Notes under the pieces: model-generated
What the model was told of the DNA's origin: nothing
What the model saw: the letters and a program-made list of their open reading frames with translations, nothing else
Databases searched by the model: none
In this document: piece after piece, positions 37,607 through 45,305 of the stretch
How the letters are laid out: each line of letters starts with the position of its first letter
Numbering within the stretch: the first letter of the stretch is position 1
Translations under genes and position numbers: made by a program
Assembly: GCF_015354055.1 (NCBI RefSeq)
Contig: NZ_JACHTM010000001.1
Span: forward strand, 620,001 to 684,000
Origin: Thermaurantiacus tibetensis
Lineage (GTDB): Bacteria; Pseudomonadota; Alphaproteobacteria; Sphingomonadales; Sphingomonadaceae
DNA: 64,000 nt
Reading direction: 5' to 3'

Positions 37607-38399
37607 GCACGGCCGCCACCTCCTCGCGGTCGGCCCAGCGCGCCGCCTCGAGCTCGGTCTCGTCCAGCCTCAGTTCGAAGCTCTCGGCCTCGGCGATGGC
37701 CCCGATCATCAGGCTCGACGGGAAGGGCCAGGGCTGGCTCGCGACATAGCGCACCCCGCGGACGGTGATGCCCGCCTCCTCCCTGAGTTCGCGGGCCACC
37801 GCTTCCTCCAGGCTCTCCCCTGCCTCCACGAAGCCCGCGAGCGCCGAATAGAAGCCAGCCGGGAACATGGGCTGGCGCCCGACCAGCACCATCCCCTGCC
37901 GCTCGGCCAGCATGATGACGACCGGGTCGACGCGCGGAAAATGCTCCGCGCCGCATGCCCCGCAGGCCCGTGCGTACCCGGCCTTGGCCATTGCCGTCGG
38001 CGCGCCACAGTTGGCGCAGAAGCCATGCCGCCGGTGCCAGTCGAGAAGCGAGCGCGCCTGGGCAACGATCGCCGCCTCGGCGGCGGGAAGCCTGGCACCT
38101 GCCGTCCGTGCGTCGGTCGCTATCCCCGGGAGCCCGTCGGCCGGGCCGTCGAGCGCGAAGTGCGGGCGCCCCTCCTCATCGAGGCCGAGGAAGACGCTGG
38201 CACCCTCCGGCGCTTCGCTCCGTCGCACCCAGAGCAGCCGGTCGCCTTCAGGGACCAGAACCGGCTTCAGCCGGTCGAGCACGAGGAAACGCGCCGTCGG
38301 GTGCATCCGGGCCACGCGCATGGCGGCCTCGTCCCGGCGGAGATGGTCGGCCCGGTCGAGCCGGCCGCCGGTGAAGCCCGTCCGGATCCAGTCCCCCAT
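37527..38399 (-). CDS. nudC: NAD(+)/NADH pyrophosphatase (Nudix)
   Basis: NudC splits NAD(H) into NMN(H) and AMP and in some bacteria removes NAD caps from RNA. The 290 residues show a four-cysteine zinc site (CANCG ... CGACG), the Nudix box GFVEAGESLEEAVARELREE, and the NudC-specific SQPWPFPSSL. The open frame extends upstream, but the ATG at 38399 is the natural start, 11 bp after the mutY stop. Its 3' end overlaps the GGDEF-EAL gene by 80 bp. Confidence 0.94.
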   Translation of the reverse strand: MGDWIRTGFTGGRLDRADHLRRDEAAMRVARMHPTARFLVLDRLKPVLVPEGDRLLWVRRSEAPEGASVFLGLDEEGRPHFALDGPADGLPGIATDARTAGARLPAAEAAIVAQARSLLDWHRRHGFCANCGAPTAMAKAGYARACGACGAEHFPRVDPVVIMLAERQGMVLVGRQPMFPAGFYSALAGFVEAGESLEEAVARELREEAGITVRGVRYVASQPWPFPSSLMIGAIAEAESFELRLDETELEAARWADREEVAAVLRGEGPWAAPPPLAIAHTLLRHFVEG

Positions 38400-38410
38400 C
38401 CTTCCCTCCG

Positions 38411-39469
38411 TCACGCGCGCGCAAGCTCCCTGCCGACGGCCGCGGCCTTGCGGAAGACCGTCGGCAGCCCGGCAAGCGAATCGCGGCTGGTCCAGATGAG
38501 CCCTTCGGCGAAGGCAGGCGGCACCGCCAGCCGGATGCCGGCCACCTCGAGCACCAGGTCGAAGTGGGTGAAGCCGTGGCGGACGGGCTCGGCCGCCCAG
38601 CGCCAGTCCCCTGGGAAGGGAAGGGCGCGCGGCTGCTCCGCGCTCCAGCCCGTCCCCGGCAGGGCCAGCATTCCGGCGAGGAGGCCGCGTGGCGGCCGGC
38701 GGACGAGCGCCACCCGGCCGTCGGCCTCGACCCACCAGACGGAGCCGCGCCGGGTGGGCCGCGCACGGCGCGGCGTCCGCCTTGGGAACGCCTCGGCGAG
38801 TCCCAGCGCGCGGGCGTGGCAGCGGGCGGCCAGCGGGCAGCGTGGGCAGTCGGGCGCGCGCGGCCGGCAGACGACGGCCCCGAGATCCATCAGCGCCTGG
38901 GCAAAGTCTCCCGCCCGGTCCGCCGGCACCTCCGGCCGCAGCCGCTCGCCAACGGCGCGGAGCAGCGCCGGGCCCTCGGGCTGGAGCGCAAACAGCCGCG
39001 CGCCTACCCGCGCCACGTTCGCGTCGACCGGCAGGGTGCGCGCGCCGAACGCCAGCGCGGCAACGGCCGCAGCCGTGTAGGGGCCCAAACCCGGCAGCCG
39101 GCGCAGCTCCCCCTCGCTCCGGGGAAACGCCCCTCCGGCTGCGGCAACGGTGCGCGCGCAGCGGAGGAGGTTGCGGGCGCGGGCGTAGTAGCCGAGCCCG
39201 GCCCAGGCGGCCATCACCTCCGCATCGTCCGCGGCGGCCAGTGCCGCGACGGTCGGCCACCGCGCGAGGAAGCGGGCATAGGGCTCTCGGGCTGCCTCCA
39301 CCGTGGTCTGCTGGAGCATGACCTCGGCCAGCCAGACGCGGTAGGGGTCTGGAACGGCGGGCGTTCCGGGCGGCAGACGCCAGGGAAGGTCCCTCGCATT
39401 CCGGTCGTACCAGGCGAGGAGCGGTGCCGCGAGGCCGAGGGGGGCAGGCGCTTCGCTCTCGACGGGCAC
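38411..39469 (-). CDS. mutY: A/G-specific adenine glycosylase
   Basis: MutY removes adenine mispaired with 8-oxoguanine. The 352 residues contain WLAEVMLQQTTV (with the catalytic Glu), the helix-hairpin-helix LPGLGPYTAAAVAALAFG, the catalytic Asp in LPVDANVARV, and the iron-sulfur cysteines C-x6-C-x2-C-x5-C in CRPRAPDCPRCPLAARC. The C-terminal NudT-like domain recognises 8-oxoG. The likely start is GTG at 39469; GGAGG lies only two bases before it, which is unusually close. Start codons of mutY and the divergent DciA-like gene are 27 bp apart. Confidence 0.94.
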   Translation of the reverse strand: MPVESEAPAPLGLAAPLLAWYDRNARDLPWRLPPGTPAVPDPYRVWLAEVMLQQTTVEAAREPYARFLARWPTVAALAAADDAEVMAAWAGLGYYARARNLLRCARTVAAAGGAFPRSEGELRRLPGLGPYTAAAVAALAFGARTLPVDANVARVGARLFALQPEGPALLRAVGERLRPEVPADRAGDFAQALMDLGAVVCRPRAPDCPRCPLAARCHARALGLAEAFPRRTPRRARPTRRGSVWWVEADGRVALVRRPPRGLLAGMLALPGTGWSAEQPRALPFPGDWRWAAEPVRHGFTHFDLVLEVAGIRLAVPPAFAEGLIWTSRDSLAGLPTVFRKAAAVGRELARA

Positions 39470-39496
39470 GACCTCCCTCTGGCAGATCGTCCGGCC

Positions 39497-40030
39497 ATGG
39501 CAAGACGCCCGCCTGCCGAGCCGGAGCCTGCGCCGCGTCGCGGGCGGCCGAAGGCGATCGGCGAGCTCATCAGCGGCGCCGGTGCCCGCGCCTTTCGCCG
39601 CTTCGGCTTCGCCGAGGGGCAGCTGGTTGCGCGCTGGCGCGAGATCGTGGGGCCGGTCTACGCGCGCTGGTCGGCGCCCGAGTCGCTCCGAGCCCAGCGG
39701 GGAAAGGGGAGCGGGGAGGGCGCGACGCTGGTGGTGCGCGTCGAGGGGCCGTTCGCGCTTCAGCTCCAGCACGCCGCGCCGGTGATCCTCGAGCGCTGCA
39801 ACCGCCTGCTTGGCGGCAGCGTGGTGGGCCGGCTCAGGCTCGTGCAGGGCCGCATCGCGCGCGCGGCACCGGCGGGCGAGGCGGAGGAACACGGCCAGGA
39901 GGAGAGCCCGGACTCCGCCGGCCCTGCGCCGCCGTCGCTCCGGTCGATCGCCGACCCGGATCTGCGCGCGGCGCTCGATGCGCTGGCACGCGCGGTTGCC
40001 ACCACGAGCGGCCCGCCGCGGGTCCGCTGA
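39497..40030 (+). CDS. DciA-like DUF721 protein
   Basis: A 177-residue protein of the DUF721/DciA family. DciA loads the replicative helicase DnaB in bacteria that lack DnaC. The conserved region is about residues 12-110: AIGELISGAGARAFRRFGFAEG, WREIVGPVYARWSAPESL, and the KH-like strand ATLVVRVEGPFALQLQH. The rest is a charged, probably disordered tail. The position divergent from mutY is typical of alphaproteobacteria. Whether it acts as the helicase loader here is inference. Confidence 0.8.
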   Translation: MARRPPAEPEPAPRRGRPKAIGELISGAGARAFRRFGFAEGQLVARWREIVGPVYARWSAPESLRAQRGKGSGEGATLVVRVEGPFALQLQHAAPVILERCNRLLGGSVVGRLRLVQGRIARAAPAGEAEEHGQEESPDSAGPAPPSLRSIADPDLRAALDALARAVATTSGPPRVR

Positions 40031-40057
40031 ACCCTGGCCCGCTCCGGCGGTCCGCTC

Positions 40058-40228
40058 TCACACTTCCCTGACGGGTGCAGACGCGCTCGCCTTCACGTTC
40101 TCGATCGATTTCGCGGCATCCGCCTTCGCCCTGTACCCTTCCGAAGACGTGGCAAGGATGTTCCCGTTGGCGTGCTTCAGCCGCCAGCGCCATTCGCCGC
40201 GGCGATCCCGGTAGAGTTCGAACGTCAT
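40058..40228 (-). CDS. DUF1508 (YegP-like) small protein
   Basis: A 56-residue protein with the single YegP repeat FELYRDRRGEWRWRLKHANGN (quoted as FELYRDRRGEW and RWRLKHANGN) followed by ILATSSEGYRAKADAAKSIENVK. The family forms a small beta-beta-alpha fold of unknown role. The ATG at 40228 is fixed by a strong AAGGGAGA site, so the upstream in-frame ATG at 40261 is not needed. It stands alone, divergent from bolA with 180 bp between starts. I see no clear further feature in that gap. Confidence 0.85.
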   Translation of the reverse strand: MTFELYRDRRGEWRWRLKHANGNILATSSEGYRAKADAAKSIENVKASASAPVREV

Positions 40229-40408
40229 CGCATCTCCCTTCCCAGCCACGGCAATCTGCATGTTGGGCGGGTGCGTGGCAAGCGGCGCCAGCCGTCTTGC
40301 GCTGCAGGCCGGGCACCGCTAGAAAGGTGATGGATTTCATCAGAGTTTCGCGCACCGGGCGTCATTCAACGTGGCGGAGTGGCCGGTGCGGTTCGGGGAG
40401 CCGGGCCG

Positions 40409-40645
40409 ATGCCGATGAGCGCCGAGGAAATCACGCGCCGGATCCGGACGGCGCTGCCCGATGCGGAGGTGACGCTGGTGGCGCTGGCCGACGATGACGA
40501 CCACTGGGAGGCGACCGTCACCTCGGCAGCCTTCGCGGGGCTTCCCCGGGTGCGGCAGCACCGGCTGGTCTACGAGGCGATCGGCGCCGATATGGGCGGG
40601 ACGCTCCACGCGCTGAGGCTCATCACCCGGCCGCGGGAGGGTTGA
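40409..40645 (+). CDS. BolA-family protein
   Basis: A 78-residue BolA/IbaG-type protein. These partner monothiol glutaredoxins in iron-sulfur cluster trafficking. The conserved residues include ITRRIRTALPDAEVTL, the loop DDDHWEATVTS, and the helix RVRQHRLVYEAIG ending in LHALRLITR. Two starts are possible, 40409 and 40415. It lies 33 bp before the glutaredoxin gene, which matches the known BolA-Grx partnership and is common in alphaproteobacteria. Confidence 0.92.
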   Translation: MPMSAEEITRRIRTALPDAEVTLVALADDDDHWEATVTSAAFAGLPRVRQHRLVYEAIGADMGGTLHALRLITRPREG

Positions 40646-40678
40646 CGCGCGCCGGCAAGGCAGGGAAAGGCAGACGCC

Positions 40679-41008
40679 ATGGACGAGGTTGCGAAGCGGA
40701 TCGCGGACATCATCGCCGGAGATGACGTCGTGCTCTTCATGAAGGGCACCCGCTTCTTTCCCCAGTGCGGCTTCTCGAGCCGGGCGGTTGCCATCCTCGA
40801 GCATCTCGGCGTTCCCTTCCGCGAGGTGGACGTGCTCCAGGACCCCGAGATCCGGCAGGGTATCAAGGCCTACAGCAACTGGCCGACCATCCCGCAGCTC
40901 TATGTCAAGGGGGAGTTCGTCGGCGGCTCCGACATCATGATGGAGATGTTCGAGGGCGGCGAGCTTCAGGCGCTGCTCGAAGAGGCGCGCATCGGCTCCG
41001 CCGACTGA
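40679..41008 (+). CDS. grxD: Monothiol glutaredoxin
   Basis: A 109-residue Grx4/GrxD protein that carries 2Fe-2S clusters with glutathione rather than acting as a disulfide reductase. The active site is CGFS at residues 30-33 in [12 protein letters not shown]. The glutathione-binding [19 protein letters not shown] is complete. It is translated after bolA and probably co-transcribed with it. Confidence 0.97.
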   Translation: MDEVAKRIADIIAGDDVVLFMKGTRFFPQCGFSSRAVAILEHLGVPFREVDVLQDPEIRQGIKAYSNWPTIPQLYVKGEFVGGSDIMMEMFEGGELQALLEEARIGSAD

Positions 41009-41016
41009 GCGGGGCA

Positions 41017-41790
41017 GTGCGGTCGGCAGGCGGGCAGCTCTTCGAGATCCTTCCCGAAGTCCGCGACTGTCTCCGCCGTGACGGTTGGGCCATCGCGCCC
41101 GTTGCGGGCGCGCTCGTCATCCTGCCGCTCCTCCTCCTGTTCCGCGTGCTCGGCATCGACGTGCTCGATCCGTCGCGCACGCCCAAGGAGCCCGGCCTTG
41201 CCGCCAATCTCCTGCTGCTGGTCGTGGTCGGGCTCAACCAGCTTGCCCAGCTGTTCGTAACGGCGCTTGCCGTCGGCTCGGGCGGCGCGACGGTCGGCGC
41301 GCTTCTCCTCCGGGGGCTCCGGCTGCTGCCGAGGGCCCTTGCGATCGGCCTGCTCCAGGCCCTCGTCATGTCACCCGGGCTCAGCCTGATGGTCGCGCCC
41401 GACCCGGCCGTCGCCTTCCTCGGCGCCTTTGCGCTCGGCGTGGGGATCTACCTCTTCGTCCGGCTCATCCTCGCGGTTCCCGCGCTCGTGCGCGAGACCC
41501 TCGGGGTCCGCGCGGCCGTCGCCCGCAGCTGGGAGCTGACGCGCGGCCGCACCCTTGCCCTGCTTGCCCTCCTCGGCGCCCTTCTCGTCGGCTTCTTCCT
41601 TCTCGCGGTCGTGCTGCTTGCGCTGGCCGCGCCGGTTGCCGCGATCGCCACGCTGCTCCTCGGTGACGCCGGCCGAGGCTGGGGCCCCGGGCAATGGATC
41701 AACGTGCTGGCACTCGCCGCCCTCCAGGCAATGCTGAGCGTGCTCGTCGCGCTGGTTGCCGGCCGCGTCTACCGCGCGCTCGCGGGCTAG
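41017..41790 (+). CDS. Polytopic membrane protein of unknown function
   Basis: A 257-residue integral membrane protein with about six hydrophobic spans. It resembles the membrane-domain proteins related to GDPD permease-like families: the segment LGVRAAVARSWELTRGRTLALL between spans is the shared motif. No enzymatic motif is visible. The GTG at 41017, 8 bp after grxD, is the most likely start, preceded by GAGCGGGG. The family has no firm function; co-transcription with bolA-grxD is likely from spacing. Confidence 0.65.
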   Translation: MRSAGGQLFEILPEVRDCLRRDGWAIAPVAGALVILPLLLLFRVLGIDVLDPSRTPKEPGLAANLLLLVVVGLNQLAQLFVTALAVGSGGATVGALLLRGLRLLPRALAIGLLQALVMSPGLSLMVAPDPAVAFLGAFALGVGIYLFVRLILAVPALVRETLGVRAAVARSWELTRGRTLALLALLGALLVGFFLLAVVLLALAAPVAAIATLLLGDAGRGWGPGQWINVLALAALQAMLSVLVALVAGRVYRALAG

Positions 41791-41821
41791 ACGCGCTGGC
41801 GAGGCGCGGGGACGGCGTCCG

Positions 41822-42703
41822 TCAGTCCCAGCGGGCCTCGGGGGGCAGGCTCATCAGGATTGCGTCTGCATTGCCTCCGGTCTTCAGGCCGAAGACGGTG
41901 CCGCGGTCGTAGACGAGGTTGAACTCGGCGTAGAGGCCGCGATAGCGTAGGAGGGTGAGCCGCGCGGCATCGTCCCAGGGCTCGGCCATGCGGCGGCGGA
42001 CGATCGTGGGGAAGATGCCGAGGAACGCCTCGCCGACCGCGCGCGTGAAGGCGAAGTTGGCTTCGAACGCCGCGTCATCCGGGCATTCGAGATAATCGTA
42101 GAAGATGCCGCCCACGCCTCGCTGCCGGTTGCGGTGGGGGATGAAGAAGTAGCTCTCGCACCAGCGCGAGAAGCGGTCCCAGTGCTCCGGGTGGTGCGCA
42201 TCGCACGCGGCCTTGAGGGCTGCGTGGAAGTCACGGGTGTCCTCCTGGCGGGGCAGCGCCGGGTTGAGGTCCGCGCCGCCGCCGAACCAGCACTTCGTCG
42301 TCACGAGGAAGCGCGTGTTCATGTGGACCGCCGGCACGTTGGGGTTCGCCATGTGGGCGACAAGGCTGATGCCGGTTGCGAAGAAGCGTGGATCCTCGGC
42401 CGCACCGGGAATGGTCGCGGCAAAGTCCGGCGGGAAGGTGCCATGGACGGTCGAGATGTTCACTCCGACCTTCTCGAACACCCGCCCCTTCATGAGGCCC
42501 ATGGTGCCGCCGCCGCCGGGCGCGCCGGTCGGGTCGGTCCGGGTCCAGGTACGGGTCGCGAACCGCCCGGGTTCGGCCGGCGCGTTCGGCAGCGCGGGAA
42601 GGTCCCGTCCCTCGTCCTCGAGCGCCTCGAAGGCGGCGAAGATGCGGTCCCGCAGGTTCCGGAACCAGGCTTCGGCGGCGGTCTTGCGTTCGTCCATCGT
42701 CAT
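41822..42703 (-). CDS. hemF: Oxygen-dependent coproporphyrinogen III oxidase
   Basis: HemF uses molecular oxygen to convert coproporphyrinogen III to protoporphyrinogen IX in haem synthesis, pointing to aerobic growth. The 293 residues have FEKVGVNISTVHG, FFATGISLVAHMANP, HMNTRF, WFGGGADLNP and the C-terminal EFNLVYDRGTVFGLKTGG, all family hallmarks. Two ATGs (42703, 42697) are possible for the start. It is convergent with the membrane-protein gene and divergent from the dehalogenase-like gene. Confidence 0.96.
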   Translation of the reverse strand: MTMDERKTAAEAWFRNLRDRIFAAFEALEDEGRDLPALPNAPAEPGRFATRTWTRTDPTGAPGGGGTMGLMKGRVFEKVGVNISTVHGTFPPDFAATIPGAAEDPRFFATGISLVAHMANPNVPAVHMNTRFLVTTKCWFGGGADLNPALPRQEDTRDFHAALKAACDAHHPEHWDRFSRWCESYFFIPHRNRQRGVGGIFYDYLECPDDAAFEANFAFTRAVGEAFLGIFPTIVRRRMAEPWDDAARLTLLRYRGLYAEFNLVYDRGTVFGLKTGGNADAILMSLPPEARWD

Positions 42704-42838
42704 GCGCCCGCCTTGCGGGGGCGCCGCGCCGGTTGCAATGGCCTTGCCGCGCGTGCGGCCCGCAGCGGCGTCAGCCACTTGCCGAACGGCTGCGGGCGCG
42801 GCATGCCGCGCCCGAATCCTCGCCGGGGTCGGGCCATC

Positions 42839-43759
42839 ATGAACATCCTGCGCACGCCTGACACACAGTTCCTGCGGCTCAACGGGTGGTCCTACCGCCC
42901 CCTCTTCACGGAGTTCACCTTCCATCCCTTCGGCTCCGTGCGCACGGCGCACTATGTCGACGGCCCGGCCGATGGGCCCGTTGTCCTCTGTCTGCACGGC
43001 GAGCCGACCTGGGCCTATCTCTACCGCCACATGATGCCCGTCCTCGCCGCGGCCGGCGCCCGAGTCGTCGCACCCGACCTTCTCGGCTTCGGCCAGTCGG
43101 ACAAGATCGCCAGTGGTGACCAGATCAGCTACGAGCTTCTCGTCACCTGGCTCCTGCTCTGGTTCGACCGGCAGAATCTGAACGACGTGACCCTGTTCTG
43201 CCAGGACTGGGGTGGGCTTCTGGGCCTCAGGCTGGTGGCGGCCCGGCCGGAGCGGTTCGCCCGGGTGGTCGTCGCCAACACCATGCTGCCCGACGGCCGG
43301 ATGCCGCCGACCGAAGCCTTCCTGCGCTGGCGCGCCTACAGCCAGCGGCTCGAGCCCTTCGACTGCGGCGCGGTCGTCCACCAGGGCACCATCCACGGCA
43401 TCTCGCCGGAAGCGGCCGTCGCCTACAACGCCCCCTTCCCGGACGAGCGGCTGAAGGCTGCCCCGCGCCGGCTGCCCCTGCTGGTGCCGATTGCCCCGAG
43501 CGATCCTTCCGCGGAGATGAACCAGCTTGCCTGGGAGGTGCTCGAACGGTTCGACCGGCCGTTCCTCACGCTCTTCTCCGACCGGGACCCGGTGACCGCG
43601 CCCTACGCGCGCGAGTTCCAGCTGCGGGTCCCGGGCGCGGAGGGCCAGCCGCACGCAGTCATCGCCAACGCCGGGCACTTCGTGCAGGAAGACGCCGGGC
43701 CGGAACTGGCCCGGCGCACGCTCGCCTTCATGGGGCTTGCGGTCGGCTCGCCCGCCTGA
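42839..43759 (+). CDS. Haloalkane dehalogenase-like hydrolase (HLD-I type)
   Basis: A 306-residue alpha/beta hydrolase closely patterned on DhlA-type haloalkane dehalogenases, which hydrolyse carbon-halogen bonds. The nucleophile is Asp123 in CQDWGG with the halide-binding Trp124 next to it. The oxyanion segment is HGEPTWAYLYR (residues 53-63), the acid is Asp250 (SDRDPVT) and the base His280 (AGHFVQED). Trp164 could be the second halide ligand. All catalytic residues are intact, but related proteins can be epoxide hydrolases or lactonases, so the natural substrate is open. It is a single gene, 135 bp from divergent hemF. Confidence 0.85.
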   Translation: MNILRTPDTQFLRLNGWSYRPLFTEFTFHPFGSVRTAHYVDGPADGPVVLCLHGEPTWAYLYRHMMPVLAAAGARVVAPDLLGFGQSDKIASGDQISYELLVTWLLLWFDRQNLNDVTLFCQDWGGLLGLRLVAARPERFARVVVANTMLPDGRMPPTEAFLRWRAYSQRLEPFDCGAVVHQGTIHGISPEAAVAYNAPFPDERLKAAPRRLPLLVPIAPSDPSAEMNQLAWEVLERFDRPFLTLFSDRDPVTAPYAREFQLRVPGAEGQPHAVIANAGHFVQEDAGPELARRTLAFMGLAVGSPA

Positions 43760-43784
43760 CCGGGCCGCGCACGCCGCCACCCCG

Positions 43785-43812
43785 CTTGACACCGGGGGGG
43801 ACCGGCCATAAG
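43785..43812 (+). promoter_or_regulatory. Promoter of tRNA-Asp
   Basis: CTTGACA (43785-43791) is followed after 15 bases by CATAAG (43807-43812). The form CTTGACA with a CATAA-type -10 is the common stable-RNA promoter pattern of alphaproteobacteria. Transcription would start about 8 bases before the tRNA. Confidence 0.7.
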
Positions 43813-43827
43813 CCCCGCCATCCTCGC

Positions 43828-43904
43828 GCGGGTGTAGCTCAGTCGGTTAGAGCGCCGGCCTGTCACGCCGGAGGTCGCGGGTTCGAGCCCCGTCACTCGC
43901 GCCA
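43828..43904 (+). tRNA. tRNA-Asp (GTC)
   Basis: A 77-nt tRNA that folds fully. The acceptor stem GCGGGTG pairs with CACTCGC (one G-U), the D arm is GCTC/GAGC, the anticodon stem is CCGGC/GCCGG with loop CTGTCAC (anticodon GTC), and the T arm is GCGGG-TTCGAGC-CCCGT. The discriminator is G73 and the CCA end is encoded. G73 and the GTC anticodon are aspartate identity features. Confidence 0.97.
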
Positions 43905-44257
43905 GGATCTCCTTCGCCCGCGGCCCCCTGGTCGGCGCCGCCGTGCAGCCGGTCCCATGCGGCGAACTCGTGGGCGATCGAGGCCTCGACCAGCTCCTCC
44001 CACAGGCGGGCGACGAGATCCGGGTCGAGACCATGGGCGCGGGCGCACTGCCGGACATGGGCGATGACGGCGGCCTTGCGCACCTCATCGCGCACCTCGC
44101 TTCGCGCCTGCTTGATCCGTGCAGCCGCATCCATGAAGCGCATCCGCTCGGCCAGCAGGCCAACGAGGGCCGAGTCGATCGCGTCGACTGCGGCGCGCAC
44201 CTCGGCCATGGTCCGCGCCGCGTCAGGCGCGATCCGAGTCACCGTGGGGTACGCCAT
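43847..44257 (-). CDS. Chorismate mutase, AroQ class
   Basis: A 136-residue chorismate mutase that turns chorismate into prephenate. The AroQ-type helical core covers about residues 15-105: VRAAVDAIDSALVGLLAERM, RFMDAAARIKQ, EVRDEVRKAAVI and LWEELVEASIAHEF, with the expected Arg and Lys positions. The reading frame continues past the domain and stops at 43847 inside the opposite-strand tRNA-Asp gene. Its last 18 residues (GASDGARTRDLRRDRPAL) are antisense tRNA. The ATG at 44257 overlaps the end of DUF2842 by 19 bp. Confidence 0.88.
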   Translation of the reverse strand: MAYPTVTRIAPDAARTMAEVRAAVDAIDSALVGLLAERMRFMDAAARIKQARSEVRDEVRKAAVIAHVRQCARAHGLDPDLVARLWEELVEASIAHEFAAWDRLHGGADQGAAGEGDPGASDGARTRDLRRDRPAL

Positions 44258-44451
44258 CGGCCGGTCTCCATCCAGACGAGAACGGGGCGGAACGGGATGA
44301 CCCAGGCGAGCCCCAGCACCAGCCAGATGGGAAGCTGGACGAGCGGGTGAAGCGTCGCCACCGGCTCCGCCAGCCGCACGACCCCGAGCGCATAGACGAA
44401 CAGGAACAGGACGAGGCCGATGATCCCGAGCGGCCGGCGGAGGCTGGGCAT
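44239..44451 (-). CDS. DUF2842 small membrane protein
   Basis: A 70-residue protein with two hydrophobic spans (about residues 9-28 and 38-55) and the family ending VLVWMETGRWR. DUF2842 is found mainly in alphaproteobacteria and has no known role. It overlaps the chorismate mutase start by 19 bp, so the two are translated together. It lies 24 bp downstream of fthC. Confidence 0.85.
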   Translation of the reverse strand: MPSLRRPLGIIGLVLFLFVYALGVVRLAEPVATLHPLVQLPIWLVLGLAWVIPFRPVLVWMETGRWRTPR

Positions 44452-44475
44452 GGCCCGCCGAATAGCCTCTGGCCG

Positions 44476-45078
44476 TCACCGGGGCCAGCCGGCACGGGGT
44501 CGCGCGCGGCGGAAGTCGAGCAGCCGGGTCGGCGTGACGACGAGGTCGAGCGGCGCATCCCAGGGCTCCAGCGGCAGCGCGGGGGCCTCCTGCATGTCCC
44601 ACGCAAGGCCGATGGCAAGCGGCGTGCCTGCGGCCCGGAGGCGGGCGAGCGCCCGGTCGTAATGGCCGCCGCCCTGCCCGAGCCGGCCGCCCGCTGCGTC
44701 GAACAGGAGAAGCGGCACGAGGAGGACGTCCGGTGTGACCTCGGGCGCCTCGGGCGGCGGCTCGGGGATGCCGCTGCTGCCGGCTGCCAGCCTCGCGCGC
44801 GGGCAGGCGTGGAAGGCGAGGGTCCCGTCGTGGGTGATCCGCGGGAAGCAGAGCCGGCCGATGCGCGCATCGAGGCCCGAGGGATCGACTTCCGCGCCGA
44901 CAGGCCAATAGCTGGCGACCGTCGCGCCGGACGAGAGGAGTGGCGCGGCGCGCGCGGCAAGCGCGTCTTCGAGCGCGCGGCGCACCGGGGCAGCAAGCGC
45001 GGCGACGAACGCGCGCCGGGCGCGGCGGGCGGCCCGGCGCAGCCGCTCCCGTTCGGAGAGGCCGGGCGGGTCGTTCAC
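44476..45078 (-). CDS. fthC: 5-formyltetrahydrofolate cyclo-ligase
   Basis: It converts 5-formyl-THF to 5,10-methenyl-THF using ATP. The 200 residues have an Arg-rich N-terminus (RRAARRARRAF), YWPVGAEVDP, VPLLLFDAAGGRLGQGGGHYDR (as VPLLLFDAAGGR and LGQGGGHYDR), and PWDAPLDLVVTP, all family motifs. The start is GTG at 45078. It lies directly downstream of the 6S RNA on the same strand, the classical ssrS-ygfA order seen across proteobacteria. Confidence 0.93.
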   Translation of the reverse strand: MNDPPGLSERERLRRAARRARRAFVAALAAPVRRALEDALAARAAPLLSSGATVASYWPVGAEVDPSGLDARIGRLCFPRITHDGTLAFHACPRARLAAGSSGIPEPPPEAPEVTPDVLLVPLLLFDAAGGRLGQGGGHYDRALARLRAAGTPLAIGLAWDMQEAPALPLEPWDAPLDLVVTPTRLLDFRRARPRAGWPR

Positions 45079-45111
45079 GCGTCAGCCCGTGCGCGGCGAC
45101 GGCCGTTCCGT

Positions 45112-45270
45112 GGCGGGACCGGTGCGACCGTTTGCCTGGAAATCCGCTGACGCCAGGAACGCCAGGTGGGAACCGTGATCGCCGGACCAGGATCCGGCGA
45201 GGGACAGCCCCCGTTTCGGATCATATCGCCTCAGGGATGTTCGACGGCGCGCATCGACCAGACCCCGCCA
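45112..45270 (-). ncRNA. ssrS: 6S RNA
   Basis: A roughly 159-nt RNA that binds RNA polymerase holoenzyme in place of promoter DNA. The ends pair as a long stem: GGCGGGGTC-T-GGT at the 5' side with ACCGGTCCCGCC at the 3' side (12 bp, one bulge). The conserved central-bubble sequence CCCTGAGGCGATATGA lies at 45236-45221 and matches the E. coli CCCTGAGCCGATAT block. An apical hairpin GCCGGA/TCCGGC (45181-45198) sits at the exact midpoint. It lies between zapA and fthC, the standard location. Exact ends are inferred from the stem. Confidence 0.9.
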
Positions 45271-45277
45271 TTCGTCA

Positions 45278-45305
45278 ACCTAGGGCCTCGACGGCCCGTG
45301 CTCAA
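45278..45305 (-). promoter_or_regulatory. Promoter of 6S RNA
   Basis: On the minus strand TTGAGC (45305-45300) and CTAGGT (45283-45278) are separated by 16 bases. The predicted start at about 45271 coincides with the 5' end required by the terminal stem. The promoter lies inside the last codons of zapA. Confidence 0.6.
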
